Shown here: positions 14,933-24,459 of the stretch, one piece after another
Position numbering within the stretch: the first letter of the stretch is position 1
Layout: each line of letters starts with the position of its first letter
NCBI GenBank assembly: GCA_009360345.1
Contig: SPDP01000001.1
Location: 1,240,001-1,304,000, forward strand
DNA from: Alcaligenaceae bacterium SAGV5
Lineage (GTDB): Bacteria > Pseudomonadota > Gammaproteobacteria > Burkholderiales > Burkholderiaceae_B
Direction: 5' to 3'
DNA: 64,000 nucleotides
The notes under the pieces: model-generated
What the model was told of the DNA's origin: nothing
Seen by the model: only the letters and a program-made list of their open reading frames with translations
Database searches by the model: none
Position numbers and translations under genes: made by a program

Positions 14933-17647
14933 ATGTCCGCTCTTCCCCAGGTCGGGGCCGGTATAACCGCCGCCAACGACGAAGATACCCTGGAAACCCA
15001 AGAATGGCTCGACGCCCTGGAAGCGGTCCTGGATCGCGAAGGCCCTGAGCGCGCGCACTTCCTGCTGGAACGCCTGATCGACCTGGCCCGCCGTTCCGGC
15101 GCCTACATCCCGTTCTCGCCGAACACGGCCTACGTCAATACCATCCCGACGCACATGGAGCCGGCGCATCCGGGCAAGCTCGACCTGGAAAACCGCATCC
15201 GCTCGTACATCCGCTGGAACGCGATGGCCATGGTGGTCCGGGCCAACCGCCTGCATCCGGCCGACGGCGGCGACCTGGGCGGCCACATCGCCTCGTTCGC
15301 CTCGCTGGCGACCATGATCGAAACCGGCCAGAACCACTTCTGGCATGGCGAAACCGAAAGCCGCGGCGGCGACCTGGTCTATTTCCAGGGCCATTCCTCG
15401 CCCGGCGTCTATGCCCGCGCCTTCCTGGAAGGCCGCCTGTCCGAAGACCAGCTCAACCATTTCCGCCAGGAAGTCGACGGCAAGGGCCTGTCGTCCTACC
15501 CGCATCCCAAGCTGATGCCCGGCTTCTGGCAGTTCCCGACCGTCTCGATGGGCCTGGGCCCCCTGATGGCCATCTACCAGGCCCGTTTCCTGAAGTACCT
15601 GCACGCCCGCGGCATCGCCGATACCAGCAACCGCAAGGTCTGGGTGTTCTGCGGCGACGGCGAAATGGACGAACCCGAATCGCTGGGCGCCATCAGCCTG
15701 GCCTCGCGCGAGAAGCTCGACAACCTGGTGTTCGTCATCAACTGCAACCTGCAGCGCCTGGACGGCCCGGTGCGCGGCAACGGCAAGATCATCCAGGAAC
15801 TGGAAGGCGAGTTCCGCGGCAGCGGCTGGAACGTCATCAAGCTAATCTGGGGCGGCTACTGGGATCCGCTGCTGGCGCGCGACAAGGAAGGCATCCTGCG
15901 CCAGATCATGGAAGAGACCGTCGACGGCGAATACCAGGCCTACAAGGCCAACGACGGCGCGTTCGTGCGCGAGAAATTCTTCGGCAAGCACCCCAAGCTG
16001 CTGGAGATGGTCAGCCGCATGAGCGACGACGACATCTGGCGCCTGAACCGCGGCGGCCATGACCCCCACAAGGTCTTCGCCGCGTTCGATGCCGCGCAGA
16101 AAAGCGCGGGCCGTCCGACCGTCATCCTGGCCAAGACCATCAAGGGCTATGGCATGGGCGCCGCCGGCGAGTCGCGCAACCCCGCGCACCAGCAGAAGAA
16201 GCTGGACGACGACATCATCCGCGCCTACCGCGACCGCTTCAACATCCCGGTGCCGGACGACAAGCTGGGCGACCTGCCGTATTTCAAGCCGGCCGACGAA
16301 TCGCCGGAAATGAAGTACCTGCACGAGCGCCGCCAGGCCCTGGGCGGCTACCTGCCGCACCGCCGCCAGAAGGCCGACGAGCACCTGCCCGCGCCGGCGC
16401 TGTCTGCGTTCCAGGCCGTGCTCGATCCCACCGCCGAAGGCCGCGAAATCTCGACCACGCAAGCCTTCGTCCGCATCCTGACGCAGCTGCTGCGCGACAA
16501 GACCCTGGGCCCGCGCGTCGTGCCCATCGTGCCCGACGAGTCGCGCACCTTCGGCATGGAAGGCATGTTCCGCCAGATCGGCATCTACGCCCACGAAGGC
16601 CAGAAGTACGTGCCGGTGGACAAGGCCCAGGTCATGTACTACCGCGAAGCGGAAGACGGCCAGATCCTGGAAGAGGGCATCAACGAAGCGGGCGCGATGA
16701 GCTCCTGGATCGCCGCGGCGACCTCGTACTCGTCGAACAACCGCATCATGGTGCCGTTCTACATCTATTACTCGATGTTCGGCTTCCAGCGCATCGGCGA
16801 CCTGGCCTGGGCCGCCGGCGACATGCAGGCCCGCGGCTTCATGCTGGGCGGCACCGCCGGCCGCACGACGCTCAACGGCGAAGGCCTGCAGCACGAGGAC
16901 GGCCACAGCCACCTGATGTCGGCCACCATCCCCAACTGCGTGTCGTACGACCCGACCTTCGCGCACGAGCTGGCGGTCATCATCCAGAACGGCCTGAAGC
17001 GCATGGTGGAAGACCAGGAAAACGTCTTCTACTACATCACGGTCATGAACGAGAACTATGCCCAGCCCGGCCTGAAGACCGGCGACGAAGCGGGCATCAT
17101 CCGCGGCATGTACCAGTTGAAGAAGAGCGAGGCCAAGGCCGGGCACCGCGTCCAGTTGCTGGGCTCGGGCACCATCCTGCGCGAAGTCATCGCCGCCCAG
17201 GAACTGCTCGAGAAGGACTGGGGCGTCGCCGCCGACATCTGGAGCGTGACCAGCTTCACCGAGCTGCGCCGCAACGGCCTGGACGCCGAGCGCCACAACC
17301 TGCTGCATCCGACCGAGAAGACGCCGCAGGTCGCCTACGTGACCGAAGCGCTGGAAAAGACCGAAGGCCCCATCGTCGCCTCGACCGACTACATGAAGTC
17401 CTTCGCCGACCAGATCCGTCCGTTCATCCCCAAGGGCCGCACCTACAACGTGCTGGGCACCGACGGATTCGGCCGTTCCGACTTCCGCGCCAAGCTGCGC
17501 GAACACTTCGAGGTGGATCGCCACTTCGTCACGCTGTCCGCCCTGAAGGCGCTGGCCGACGAAGGCAAGATCCCCATGAAGAAGGTGGCCGAGGCCATCA
17601 AGAAGTACGGCATCAACCCCGAGAAAGCCAACCCCCAACACGCGTGA
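14933..17647 (+). CDS. aceE: Pyruvate dehydrogenase E1 component (homodimeric)
   Basis: A 904-residue homodimeric-type E1 that decarboxylates pyruvate with thiamine diphosphate and acetylates the lipoyl domains of E2. TPP-binding features are VFCGDGEMDEPESLGAISLA followed by LVFVINCNLQRLDGPVRG. Other family landmarks are SHFRQEVDGKG-like LNHFRQEVDGKGLSSYPHP and GTDGFGRSDFRAKLREHF. The ATG at 14933 was chosen because AGGAGA lies seven bases upstream; an ATG at 14888 in frame lacks a good ribosome binding site. It heads the aceE-aceF-lpdA operon, with 111 bases to aceF. Confidence 0.97.
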   Translation: MSALPQVGAGITAANDEDTLETQEWLDALEAVLDREGPERAHFLLERLIDLARRSGAYIPFSPNTAYVNTIPTHMEPAHPGKLDLENRIRSYIRWNAMAMVVRANRLHPADGGDLGGHIASFASLATMIETGQNHFWHGETESRGGDLVYFQGHSSPGVYARAFLEGRLSEDQLNHFRQEVDGKGLSSYPHPKLMPGFWQFPTVSMGLGPLMAIYQARFLKYLHARGIADTSNRKVWVFCGDGEMDEPESLGAISLASREKLDNLVFVINCNLQRLDGPVRGNGKIIQELEGEFRGSGWNVIKLIWGGYWDPLLARDKEGILRQIMEETVDGEYQAYKANDGAFVREKFFGKHPKLLEMVSRMSDDDIWRLNRGGHDPHKVFAAFDAAQKSAGRPTVILAKTIKGYGMGAAGESRNPAHQQKKLDDDIIRAYRDRFNIPVPDDKLGDLPYFKPADESPEMKYLHERRQALGGYLPHRRQKADEHLPAPALSAFQAVLDPTAEGREISTTQAFVRILTQLLRDKTLGPRVVPIVPDESRTFGMEGMFRQIGIYAHEGQKYVPVDKAQVMYYREAEDGQILEEGINEAGAMSSWIAAATSYSSNNRIMVPFYIYYSMFGFQRIGDLAWAAGDMQARGFMLGGTAGRTTLNGEGLQHEDGHSHLMSATIPNCVSYDPTFAHELAVIIQNGLKRMVEDQENVFYYITVMNENYAQPGLKTGDEAGIIRGMYQLKKSEAKAGHRVQLLGSGTILREVIAAQELLEKDWGVAADIWSVTSFTELRRNGLDAERHNLLHPTEKTPQVAYVTEALEKTEGPIVASTDYMKSFADQIRPFIPKGRTYNVLGTDGFGRSDFRAKLREHFEVDRHFVTLSALKALADEGKIPMKKVAEAIKKYGINPEKANPQHA

Positions 17648-17758
17648 TCGACGGCCGGGATGGGTAAGATAGGGCTGCGCCCTGTCTTGCCCCCGGCTGG
17701 CGCGCGTCTGTCTGCGGCGGCGCGCCGGATGGGTGTCCGGCTTTCTGGAGACTACAGA

Positions 17759-19387
17759 ATGAGTAATGTGAGCGAGCTGAAAGTCCCCGACATCGGTGAT
17801 TTCAGCGAAGTCGAAGTGATCGAGGTCCTGGTGGCCGTGGGCGACACGATCAAGGCCGAACAAAGCCTGATCACGGTCGAGTCCGACAAGTCGTCCATGG
17901 AAATCCCGGCCGCGACCGGCGGGGTGGTCAAAGCCATCAAGGTCAAGGTGGGCGACAAAGTCAGCGAAGGTACCCCGCTGATCGAGATCGAAGCCGCCGG
18001 CGGCGCCGAGGCGCCCAGGCAGGAAGCGGCGCCCGCCGCTAGGCAGGAAGCCGCGCCCCAGGCCGCGCCGGCCGCCGCGCCGGCGCAGGGCGGGGCAGAA
18101 GAAACCGTGGTGGTCCCCGACATCGGCGACTTCAAGGACGTCGAAGTCATCGAACTGCTGGTCAAGGTGGGCGACAAGGTCGCGGCCGAGCAAAGCCTGA
18201 TCACCGTCGAATCCGACAAGTCGTCCATGGAAATCCCCACCTCGACGGCGGGTGAAGTCACCGCCGTGCTGGTCAAGGTCGGCGACAAGGTGTCCAAGGG
18301 CAGCCAGCTCGTCAAGGTCAAGAGCGGCGCCGCCGCCGCGTCTGCGCCGGTCGCCGCCAAGGCCGAGAGCGCCCCCGCGCCCGCCGCGGTATCCGCGGCG
18401 CCCGCTGCGCCGGCTCCCGCGGCCAAACAACCGCCCGTACCGGCCGATCCGGCCGTCGAACATGCGCAATCCAAGGCCCATGCCTCGCCGTCCGTGCGCA
18501 AGTTCGCGCGCGAACTGGGCGTCGATCTGGCCAGGGTGCCCGCCACCGGTCCCAAGGGCCGCATCACGCCCGACGACGTGCGCAACTTCGTCAAGAAATC
18601 GTTGGCCGGCGGTGCCGCCGCGACGCCCGCGGCCGCTGGCGGCTCGGGGTCCGGACTGGAAGTGCTGGCCTGGCCCAAGGTCGATTTCGCCAAGTTCGGC
18701 GACATCGAGGCCAAGCCGCTGTCGCGCATCAAGAAGATCTCCGGCGCCAACCTGCACCGCAACTGGGTGATGATCCCCCACGTCACCAACAACGAGGATG
18801 CGGACATCACCGACCTGGAAGCCTTCCGTGTCCAGCTCAACAAGGAGAACGAGAAGTCCGGCGTCAAGGTCACGATGCTCGCGTTCCTGATCAAGGCCGT
18901 GGTCTCGGCGCTGAAGAAATTCCCCGAGTTCAACGCCTCGCTGGAAGGCGACAACCTGATCCTGAAGAAGTACTTCCACATCGGCTTCGCCGCCGACACG
19001 CCCAATGGGCTGGTGGTGCCGGTCATCCGCGACGCCGACAAGAAGGGTGTCCTGGACCTGGCTCGCGAGACCACCGAACTGGCCAAGAAGGCGCGCGACG
19101 GCAAGCTCTCGCCCTCGGAAATGCAGGGCGGCTGCTTCTCGATCTCGTCGCTGGGCGGCATCGGAGGCACCAGCTTCACGCCCATCATCAACGCGCCCGA
19201 AGTGGCCATCCTGGGCGTCAGCCGCTCCGCCATGAAGCCCGTCTGGGATGGCAAGCAATTCGTGCCGCAACTGACGCTGCCCATGTCGCTGTCGTATGAC
19301 CACCGCGTCATCGACGGCGCCGCCGGCGCCCGCTTCAACGCCTACCTGGCCTCGGTGCTGGCGGACTACCGCCGCATCCTGCTGTAA
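17759..19387 (+). CDS. aceF: Pyruvate dehydrogenase E2 (dihydrolipoyl acetyltransferase)
   Basis: A 542-residue E2 core protein. Two lipoyl domains (about residues 5-78 and 119-193) each carry the lipoylated lysine in [11 protein letters not shown], the first at Lys44. Ala/Pro-rich linkers connect them to a peripheral-subunit-binding domain ([20 protein letters not shown]) and the catalytic domain, which ends with the active-site motif [10 protein letters not shown]. The E. coli enzyme has three lipoyl domains; here the third of the complex is on E3. TGGAG lies ahead of the ATG. The stop is ten bases before lpdA. Confidence 0.97.
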   Translation: MSNVSELKVPDIGDFSEVEVIEVLVAVGDTIKAEQSLITVESDKSSMEIPAATGGVVKAIKVKVGDKVSEGTPLIEIEAAGGAEAPRQEAAPAARQEAAPQAAPAAAPAQGGAEETVVVPDIGDFKDVEVIELLVKVGDKVAAEQSLITVESDKSSMEIPTSTAGEVTAVLVKVGDKVSKGSQLVKVKSGAAAASAPVAAKAESAPAPAAVSAAPAAPAPAAKQPPVPADPAVEHAQSKAHASPSVRKFARELGVDLARVPATGPKGRITPDDVRNFVKKSLAGGAAATPAAAGGSGSGLEVLAWPKVDFAKFGDIEAKPLSRIKKISGANLHRNWVMIPHVTNNEDADITDLEAFRVQLNKENEKSGVKVTMLAFLIKAVVSALKKFPEFNASLEGDNLILKKYFHIGFAADTPNGLVVPVIRDADKKGVLDLARETTELAKKARDGKLSPSEMQGGCFSISSLGGIGGTSFTPIINAPEVAILGVSRSAMKPVWDGKQFVPQLTLPMSLSYDHRVIDGAAGARFNAYLASVLADYRRILL

Positions 19388-19397
19388 GGAGCCCGAG

Positions 19398-21227
19398 ATG
19401 GCGATAGAACTCAAGGTACCCGACATCGGCGACTTCAAGGAGGTCGAAGTCATCGAGATCCTGGTGGCCGTGGGCGACACCATCAGGGCCGAGCAAAGCC
19501 TGATCACCGTCGAATCCGACAAGTCCTCCATGGAAATTCCCGCCGAGCAGGGCGGGGTGGTCAAGGCCATCAAGGTCAAGGTCGGCGACAAGGTCAGCGA
19601 AGGCTCCGTGCTGCTCGAGATCGACGCCGCCGAAGGCGGTGCCGCCGCCAGCCCGGCCCCGGCCGTGGACACCAAGTCCCGCACCGGCTTCCCCAAGGTC
19701 GAACTGGCGCCCGCCGCCATGCACGAACTGGGCGAACCCACCTCCGACAAGCCGGATCCCGATCCCGTTCCGCTGCCCGCCGCCGCGCCGGCCGCCGCCA
19801 GCTTCGGCGGCAAGGCCGACCAGAGCTTCGACGTCGTCGTCCTGGGCGCCGGCCCCGGCGGCTACTCCGCCGCCTTCCGCGCCGCCGACCTCGGCCTGAA
19901 AGTGGCCCTGATCGAACGCTACGCCACCCTGGGCGGCGTCTGCCTGAACGTCGGTTGCATTCCCTCCAAGGCCCTGCTGCACACCGCCGCCGTGGTCGAA
20001 GAAGCCGCCAAGATGGCCGAACACGGCATCACCTTCGGCAAACCCGAGATCGACCTCGACAAGCTGCGCGCGTTCAAGGACGGCGTCGTCGGCAAGCTGA
20101 CCGGCGGCCTGGCCGGCATGGCCAAGGCCCGCAAGGTCACCGTGGTGACCGGCGTCGGCGCCTTCGTCGGCCCCAACCACATCGAAGTGCAGGGCAAGGA
20201 CGGCAAACAGGTCATCCAGTTCGCCAGCGCCATCATCGCCGCCGGCAGCCAGTCCGTGAAACTGCCGTTCGCCCCCGAAGACGAACGCATCGTCGACTCC
20301 ACCGGCGCGCTGCTATTGAAGAGCGTGACCAAGAAAATGCTCATCATCGGCGGCGGCATCATCGGCCTCGAAATGGGCACGGTGTACTCCACCCTGGGCG
20401 CCAGGCTGGACGTCGTCGAAATGCTGGACGGCCTGATGCAGGGCGCCGACCGCGACCTCGTCAAGGTCTGGCAGAAGATGAACGAACACCGCTTCGACAA
20501 CATCATGTTGAAGACCAAGACGGTGGGCATCGAAGCCAAGGCCGACGGCATCTACGTCACCTTCGAAGGCGAAAAAGCCCCCAAGGAACCCCAGCGCTAC
20601 GACCTCGTGCTGCAGGCCGTGGGCCGCAGCCCCAACGGCAAGAAGATCGGTGCCGACAAGGCCGGCGTGCAGGTGGGCGACCGCGGCTTCATTTCCGTGG
20701 ATTCCCAGATGCGCACCAACGTGCAGCACATCTACGCCATCGGCGACATCGTCGGCCAACCCATGCTGGCCCACAAGGCCGTGCATGAAGGCCACGTGGC
20801 GGCGGAAGCCGCGGCCGGCCAGAAGAGCCACTTCGACGCCACCGTGATCCCGTCCGTGGCCTACACGGATCCGGAAGTCGCGTGGGTGGGCCTGACCGAA
20901 GACGAAGCCAAGAAGCAGGGCCGCAAGGTCACCAAGGGCATGTTCCCGTGGGCCGCTTCGGGCCGCGCCATCGCCAATGGGCGCGATGAAGGGTTTACCA
21001 AGCTGCTGTTCGATGAAGAGACGCACCGGATCGTGGGCGGCGGCATCGTGGGTACGAATGCCGGCGACATGATTGGCGAGGTCGCCCTGGCGATCGAGAT
21101 GGGGGCGGATATGGTGGATATCGGGAAGACTATCCATCCGCATCCGACTCTGGGTGAGTCGATCGGGATGGCGGCTGAGGTGGCGGAAGGGGTGTGTACG
21201 GATTTGCCGCCGGTTAGGAAGAAGTAG
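19398..21227 (+). CDS. lpdA: Dihydrolipoamide dehydrogenase (E3) with N-terminal lipoyl domain
   Basis: A 609-residue E3, longer than the usual 470 because residues 1-80 are a lipoyl domain nearly identical to the first one of aceF ([20 protein letters not shown]). A linker of about 40 residues leads to the flavoprotein: FAD site [20 protein letters not shown], redox disulfide [19 protein letters not shown] site [19 protein letters not shown] and the His-Glu pair in HPHPTLGES. It reoxidises dihydrolipoamide for the PDH complex. AAGGAG precedes the ATG. The last roughly 240 bases switch to codons ending in G, T or A (GGG, GAT, ACT, AGG), unlike the GGC/GAC-rich upstream part. A strong terminator follows. 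Confidence 0.97.
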   Translation: MAIELKVPDIGDFKEVEVIEILVAVGDTIRAEQSLITVESDKSSMEIPAEQGGVVKAIKVKVGDKVSEGSVLLEIDAAEGGAAASPAPAVDTKSRTGFPKVELAPAAMHELGEPTSDKPDPDPVPLPAAAPAAASFGGKADQSFDVVVLGAGPGGYSAAFRAADLGLKVALIERYATLGGVCLNVGCIPSKALLHTAAVVEEAAKMAEHGITFGKPEIDLDKLRAFKDGVVGKLTGGLAGMAKARKVTVVTGVGAFVGPNHIEVQGKDGKQVIQFASAIIAAGSQSVKLPFAPEDERIVDSTGALLLKSVTKKMLIIGGGIIGLEMGTVYSTLGARLDVVEMLDGLMQGADRDLVKVWQKMNEHRFDNIMLKTKTVGIEAKADGIYVTFEGEKAPKEPQRYDLVLQAVGRSPNGKKIGADKAGVQVGDRGFISVDSQMRTNVQHIYAIGDIVGQPMLAHKAVHEGHVAAEAAAGQKSHFDATVIPSVAYTDPEVAWVGLTEDEAKKQGRKVTKGMFPWAASGRAIANGRDEGFTKLLFDEETHRIVGGGIVGTNAGDMIGEVALAIEMGADMVDIGKTIHPHPTLGESIGMAAEVAEGVCTDLPPVRKK

Positions 21228-21243
21228 TACTAGTTGTAGTGTA

Positions 21244-21277
21244 AAAGGGGCCGCACTTTGTGCGGCCTTTTTTATTT
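21244..21277 (+). terminator. Factor-independent terminator of the PDH operon
   Basis: GGCCGCAC-TTT-GTGCGGCC forms a perfect 8-base stem with a 3-base loop, preceded by AAAAGG and followed by a run of seven T and a further T-rich stretch. It lies 17 bases after the lpdA stop. Confidence 0.93.
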
Positions 21278-21468
21278 TTGGATAGCGGGGGAGGGGGCTC
21301 TGTTGACTCGGTGATTCATTGGAGTTACAAAAGTTACTAAAGTAATTGGATCGATAGTGCCTTTCATATCCAATGAGAATTTTAAGAACATTGGAAGGCC
21401 TGTTGAGGAGTCGGGGTGTTTCAATCGGGTGGAAACTCCACGGCGTCATGGAGTCAAGTGAGGGAATC

Positions 21469-21780
21469 ATGGTTTGTCCAGCTTGTCAGGTGCCTAGCCA
21501 TGCAACGGATATTCGCTGTATACGTTGTGGAACCACGCTGATCTATGAAGCCGAAGGGCATTCGCGCGCGTTCAAAGAGGGGGCGCTGGCGCTGGATCGT
21601 CGCATGTATGGAGGTATCGGCGGTGTCCTTGGTTTGGCTGTGGCGTTGGCGCTTATTAACACCGTTTTGCAGGGATTTTATTTCGATGGCTTTGCTAAGG
21701 GACTTATTTGTACTGGGGGTGGTGCGGTAGGGAGCGGAGGTGGGAGGATGGCGGCATGGTGGAAGTGGCGTTCTTTGTAG
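21469..21780 (+). CDS. Small zinc-ribbon membrane protein, unknown function
   Basis: A 103-residue protein starting at the ATG at 21469, which has GAGGGAA upstream. The N-terminus carries two CxxC pairs (CPAC and CIRC) spaced like a zinc ribbon. A hydrophobic glycine-rich region (GGVLGLAVALALINTVLQGF) forms at least one membrane segment and probably a hairpin. I do not recognise the family. Codon use and lower GC differ from the PDH genes just upstream, which marks the start of the accessory region. The glycine-rich tail (GGGAVGSGGGRM) may reflect a frameshift near the end, since another frame continues with hydrophobic codons. Confidence 0.45.
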   Translation: MVCPACQVPSHATDIRCIRCGTTLIYEAEGHSRAFKEGALALDRRMYGGIGGVLGLAVALALINTVLQGFYFDGFAKGLICTGGGAVGSGGGRMAAWWKWRSL

Positions 21781-22043
21781 GGTGAGTTGGTGGCAGTGTT
21801 TTTGCTTTTTTTGTGCGTCAACGGTACAGGGTATCGAGTAGGCGGATTTTAGAGGCTAGATACGAAGCCGTTTTTTCTTTGGCGGGGGCTGTAAAAAAAG
21901 CGTTGTCAAACGATAATGGCTGCTATTGGCCATGAACGAGCATTCGACACTGCCGTGCTGATCGTGGACAATCCTGTTCGCCGCACTCGCCGATACCAAC
22001 CGAAATTTCTGCAAAACGCAGCGAAAACCTCACGGAGTCTTTT

Positions 22044-22361
22044 GTGGCATGTGCACGATGTAAGGACCTTTGCATTCGCTATGCAGTCAGACATCCTCAT
22101 GAGCTACGCAAAGCGATAAAAATCGGCGCGGAGAATATCGCCGACGGAACACTCGTTGAAGTAGTTCCCGACAGTCCTTGTGTCTCCGTCTCGTTTATCG
22201 AACTCGCGAAGGGAGCCGCGTGGGACGACTACATCGAATACCACTTTCGCTGTCTGCATTGCGATGAGATATTTTGGCTGCACGCCGAAACGTATCACGG
22301 CAGTGGCGGGTACTGGGAGCCGAAAGACTCCAAATCGATACGCGAGAACATTACAAACTAG
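22044..22361 (+). CDS. Cysteine-rich small protein, immunity-like
   Basis: A 105-residue cytoplasmic protein with a GTG start at 22044; GGAG lies eight bases upstream. It has two CxxC pairs, CARC at the very N-terminus and CLHC near the C-terminus, followed by the striking HAETYHGSGGYWEP. Proteins with such a C-x2-C plus ETYHGSGG ending occur next to polymorphic toxins in my memory of the family, so an immunity role is possible but unproven. A Tsi6-like immunity gene follows 63 bases later. The GC content and codon choice are unlike the housekeeping genes, pointing to transfer. No toxin gene is adjacent. Confidence 0.5.
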   Translation: MACARCKDLCIRYAVRHPHELRKAIKIGAENIADGTLVEVVPDSPCVSVSFIELAKGAAWDDYIEYHFRCLHCDEIFWLHAETYHGSGGYWEPKDSKSIRENITN

Positions 22362-22424
22362 GCGAGGAACATTGCCGCGTGCATCAACGTTAGCTACGTC
22401 TTATAGCACGTGGACTTCTTGGTC

Positions 22425-22691
22425 ATGACGAACACAGAACTCTTACTCAAGATCAATGCAGCTCTATCAGCTATCGGGCCTCTGGTGACTCCCGAATGGC
22501 AAAATATACAGAGCATTCATCGGCAATTGACGTGGTGCCGTGCCCAGATTTCCGGCGAATCGTCGGAGCCAAAACAGGGGCCGCTCACAATGGGTCTGAT
22601 TGCCACTCGGGAATTCGACATGTGGGGCGATAACCCGGAACTTGCAGCCCTGATCAATCAGATACAGCGTGCTTTTGAGGGAATTGAATGA
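22425..22691 (+). CDS. Tsi6-like immunity protein
   Basis: An 88-residue helical protein starting MTNTELLLKINAALSAIG. Its C-terminal half, PLTMGLIATREFDMWGDNPE followed by LAALINQIQRAFE, resembles the Tsi6 family (in P. aeruginosa Tsi6 the equivalent is LTLGSIAVKEFDETDPELSR). Tsi6 neutralises Tse6, a type VI secretion effector that degrades NAD(P). No Tse6-like toxin, VgrG or other type VI gene is in the window, so this would be an orphan immunity gene, possibly protecting against toxins of competing strains. A GTG 15 bases upstream is an alternative start. The assignment rests on a short motif and should be treated as tentative. Confidence 0.5.
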   Translation: MTNTELLLKINAALSAIGPLVTPEWQNIQSIHRQLTWCRAQISGESSEPKQGPLTMGLIATREFDMWGDNPELAALINQIQRAFEGIE

Positions 22692-22790
22692 CCGTTTTCG
22701 GCCAAAAGCGATCCGTCAGCACGTTCTCTTGGTTGACCGCTTCAAGCTAAAAGCAGTCATCAAGTATCGGCTACTCAATGACTGTTGACG
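22688..22790. repeat. Degenerate palindromic repeats downstream of the caspase operon
   Basis: At least two imperfect palindromes occur here: TGACCGTTTTCGGCCAAAAG with a following GCGATC, and TGACCGCTTCAAGCTAAAAG with a following CAGTCAT. A third fragment, AATGACTG, follows. They resemble the GACCGCTTT-GGCC-AAAGCGGTCATT-type dispersed repeat seen in many environmental proteobacteria (from memory). Related fragments lie on the other side of the three-gene operon at 27036..27146. Confidence 0.55.
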
Positions 22791-22797
22791 CCGATAT

Positions 22798-24456
22798 CTA
22801 TTCATCTTCATCCATTACTGAGACTGAGTGAAAAATCCGTGCAGCCTGCCAGTATTTCGCATTTTGCTTAGGCTTTGGATTGGGCGCATGCCCTATCTCG
22901 ATGGCTGATTCCAGTCGAATAGGCTGCTTTTTCTGTTGTTGCATGTGCGGAGCAAAGAATATCGCCGAGCCAGCATCCTCCTGTACCGCTAAGTAATCAG
23001 GAAGACTCTGTATTTCGACTGAAGGGAGTGCCCCGCCCCTTATAAGCTTAGCGTGTTCAAGTACGGACTGTGGCAAGTCCAGTAAACTAAGCCAGCGATC
23101 GGCCGCGATGGGTCGTCGCTGCGTCTTGAGACGTTCATGACTTGTCTCGAACATTTGCCCACTTACGGGAGCAAGCGGCAGTGTCACCGAGGTAGCCCCA
23201 TACCGGACTGAACGGGGTGATCCCTTAGGGCGACGCATAAACACGGGCGGACTGGAGCCCTGGCTCACAGGTGTAGCGGCCGCTGCTCGCTCCGTACCAT
23301 AGATCGGACTCCACAACGGCTCAGCAGGGCTCTTGCCATAAAATGCCAGGTAAACGCCTTTTGAGCATCTCGCCCGGACATAGGCTTGAACTGCAAGATA
23401 CGCCCTGTGGAACTTCACTTTTTCATCCGCCCCGCGGTGCATAGCTGCCATACTGTCGAGCAGCAGGGTCATACCAAGCGAGAAAATCGGGAGGCCGACG
23501 TCCATGGCGTCGAAAAGCATTTGGCGGATGTCATTTTCTCGGACACCATCCTGTTCACGCGCCAACGCAGCCTTCAAGATCTTGACGTCTGCAATATGGG
23601 GAAAGTGGTGCTCCAAGTTCGTCAACCAGCTTTTTCGCCGCTCCAGTTGATTTATCTTGAGTAGCACATAGCCCCCAGCGACAGCAGAGATCGGATCGTC
23701 GAATTTTTCGTACAGCATACGGTCTGCAATGTCCATGAGTTCTGCCAGTCGTGCGGCTTCCGGGATACTGCCTCGGGATAGGTAGAACATGACAAGCTCG
23801 TTTTCGGGATATTCTCGACCAACAGTGATGTCGAGGGCATCCCCAGCGCCTTCTTGCCGGCTAGGGGTAAGAGCAATGTTCACCCGCTCCCCCGGTGGCA
23901 GCGATACCAGGCGCCATGCCAATTCTTCGCCACCCAGTTGCAGCAAATGGGGACGACGTGGAACGTCTATGGTCAGCTGGCGTATGCCTCGGTCTCCCCG
24001 GCGGCTTTCGAAACGAACATCTCTGGCCTCCCAACGCTGCTCCTGAAAATCCCAGAGCGTCGCCCACACCTTGCCGATCTTGCGGGAACTGCGGGTGGAG
24101 AGCCCATCCGACTCATTGCGCTGTTCGTCACTGAGGTGGTGCAGAGAACGAAATGGCGTCACCCATTCGAGCCACTCATAAGGGCTGCTCTCGGCTACGT
24201 TGAGAACTACCTCGCCGCCGTTTGCATCCAGTTCCGCGACTTGCTGAATCGTCGCTCCCCCAGGAAGCTTCGCGAATACATAGACCCGCTCCAGCGGTCG
24301 ACCTGCCCGACCCTTTTCCCGCCCGGACAGATCAAAGACTTTGTCTCGCCTGAACGATACTGCACCACTGCCGATCAGCGAGCCTTTCGGGGTGTAGATT
24401 TCTATTGGCAAGGCCAGAGGGGAGCCGGCCCTCACGCTAACTCGGAGATGTTGCAT
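22798..24456 (-). CDS. Unknown 552-residue protein of the hydrolase-caspase operon
   Basis: I cannot name this family. Residues 1-100 look beta-rich (LRVSVRAGSPLALPIEIYTP, then YVFAKLPGGATIQQVAELDA) and may be a beta-sandwich. Residues 150-230 form a second beta-rich part. Residues 230-360 are helical and repeat-like (FYLSRGSIPEAARLAELMDI, then AVAGGYVLLKINQLERRKSW), reminiscent of TPR-type solenoids, ending with GLPIFSLGMTLLLDSM. The C-terminal 150 residues look poorly structured. There is no signal peptide or membrane segment. It starts three bases after the stop of the caspase-like gene and is the last gene of a tight three-gene operon, so it probably acts with the protease and the hydrolase as scaffold, substrate or sensor. 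Confidence 0.6.
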   Translation of the reverse strand: MQHLRVSVRAGSPLALPIEIYTPKGSLIGSGAVSFRRDKVFDLSGREKGRAGRPLERVYVFAKLPGGATIQQVAELDANGGEVVLNVAESSPYEWLEWVTPFRSLHHLSDEQRNESDGLSTRSSRKIGKVWATLWDFQEQRWEARDVRFESRRGDRGIRQLTIDVPRRPHLLQLGGEELAWRLVSLPPGERVNIALTPSRQEGAGDALDITVGREYPENELVMFYLSRGSIPEAARLAELMDIADRMLYEKFDDPISAVAGGYVLLKINQLERRKSWLTNLEHHFPHIADVKILKAALAREQDGVRENDIRQMLFDAMDVGLPIFSLGMTLLLDSMAAMHRGADEKVKFHRAYLAVQAYVRARCSKGVYLAFYGKSPAEPLWSPIYGTERAAAATPVSQGSSPPVFMRRPKGSPRSVRYGATSVTLPLAPVSGQMFETSHERLKTQRRPIAADRWLSLLDLPQSVLEHAKLIRGGALPSVEIQSLPDYLAVQEDAGSAIFFAPHMQQQKKQPIRLESAIEIGHAPNPKPKQNAKYWQAARIFHSVSVMDEDE

Positions 24457-24459
24457 GGC

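Noticed and set aside
15842-19813. A very long open frame antisense to aceE and aceF (over 1,300 codons).
   Set aside because: It is the codon-bias shadow of two well-supported genes on the other strand; its translation is low-complexity Gly/Ala/Arg/His-rich and shows no family motif. Similar shadows over ilvD, prlC, lysS, uvrB and hscA were discarded for the same reason.
21781-21915. T-rich runs after the zinc-ribbon gene as a terminator.
   Set aside because: No stem of useful length precedes any of the T-runs.
21916-22119. A 67-codon open frame (starting MAAIGHERAFDTAVLIVDN) before the cysteine-rich gene.
   Set aside because: It overlaps the better-supported GTG-started gene at 22044 in another frame and lacks a ribosome binding site and family motif.
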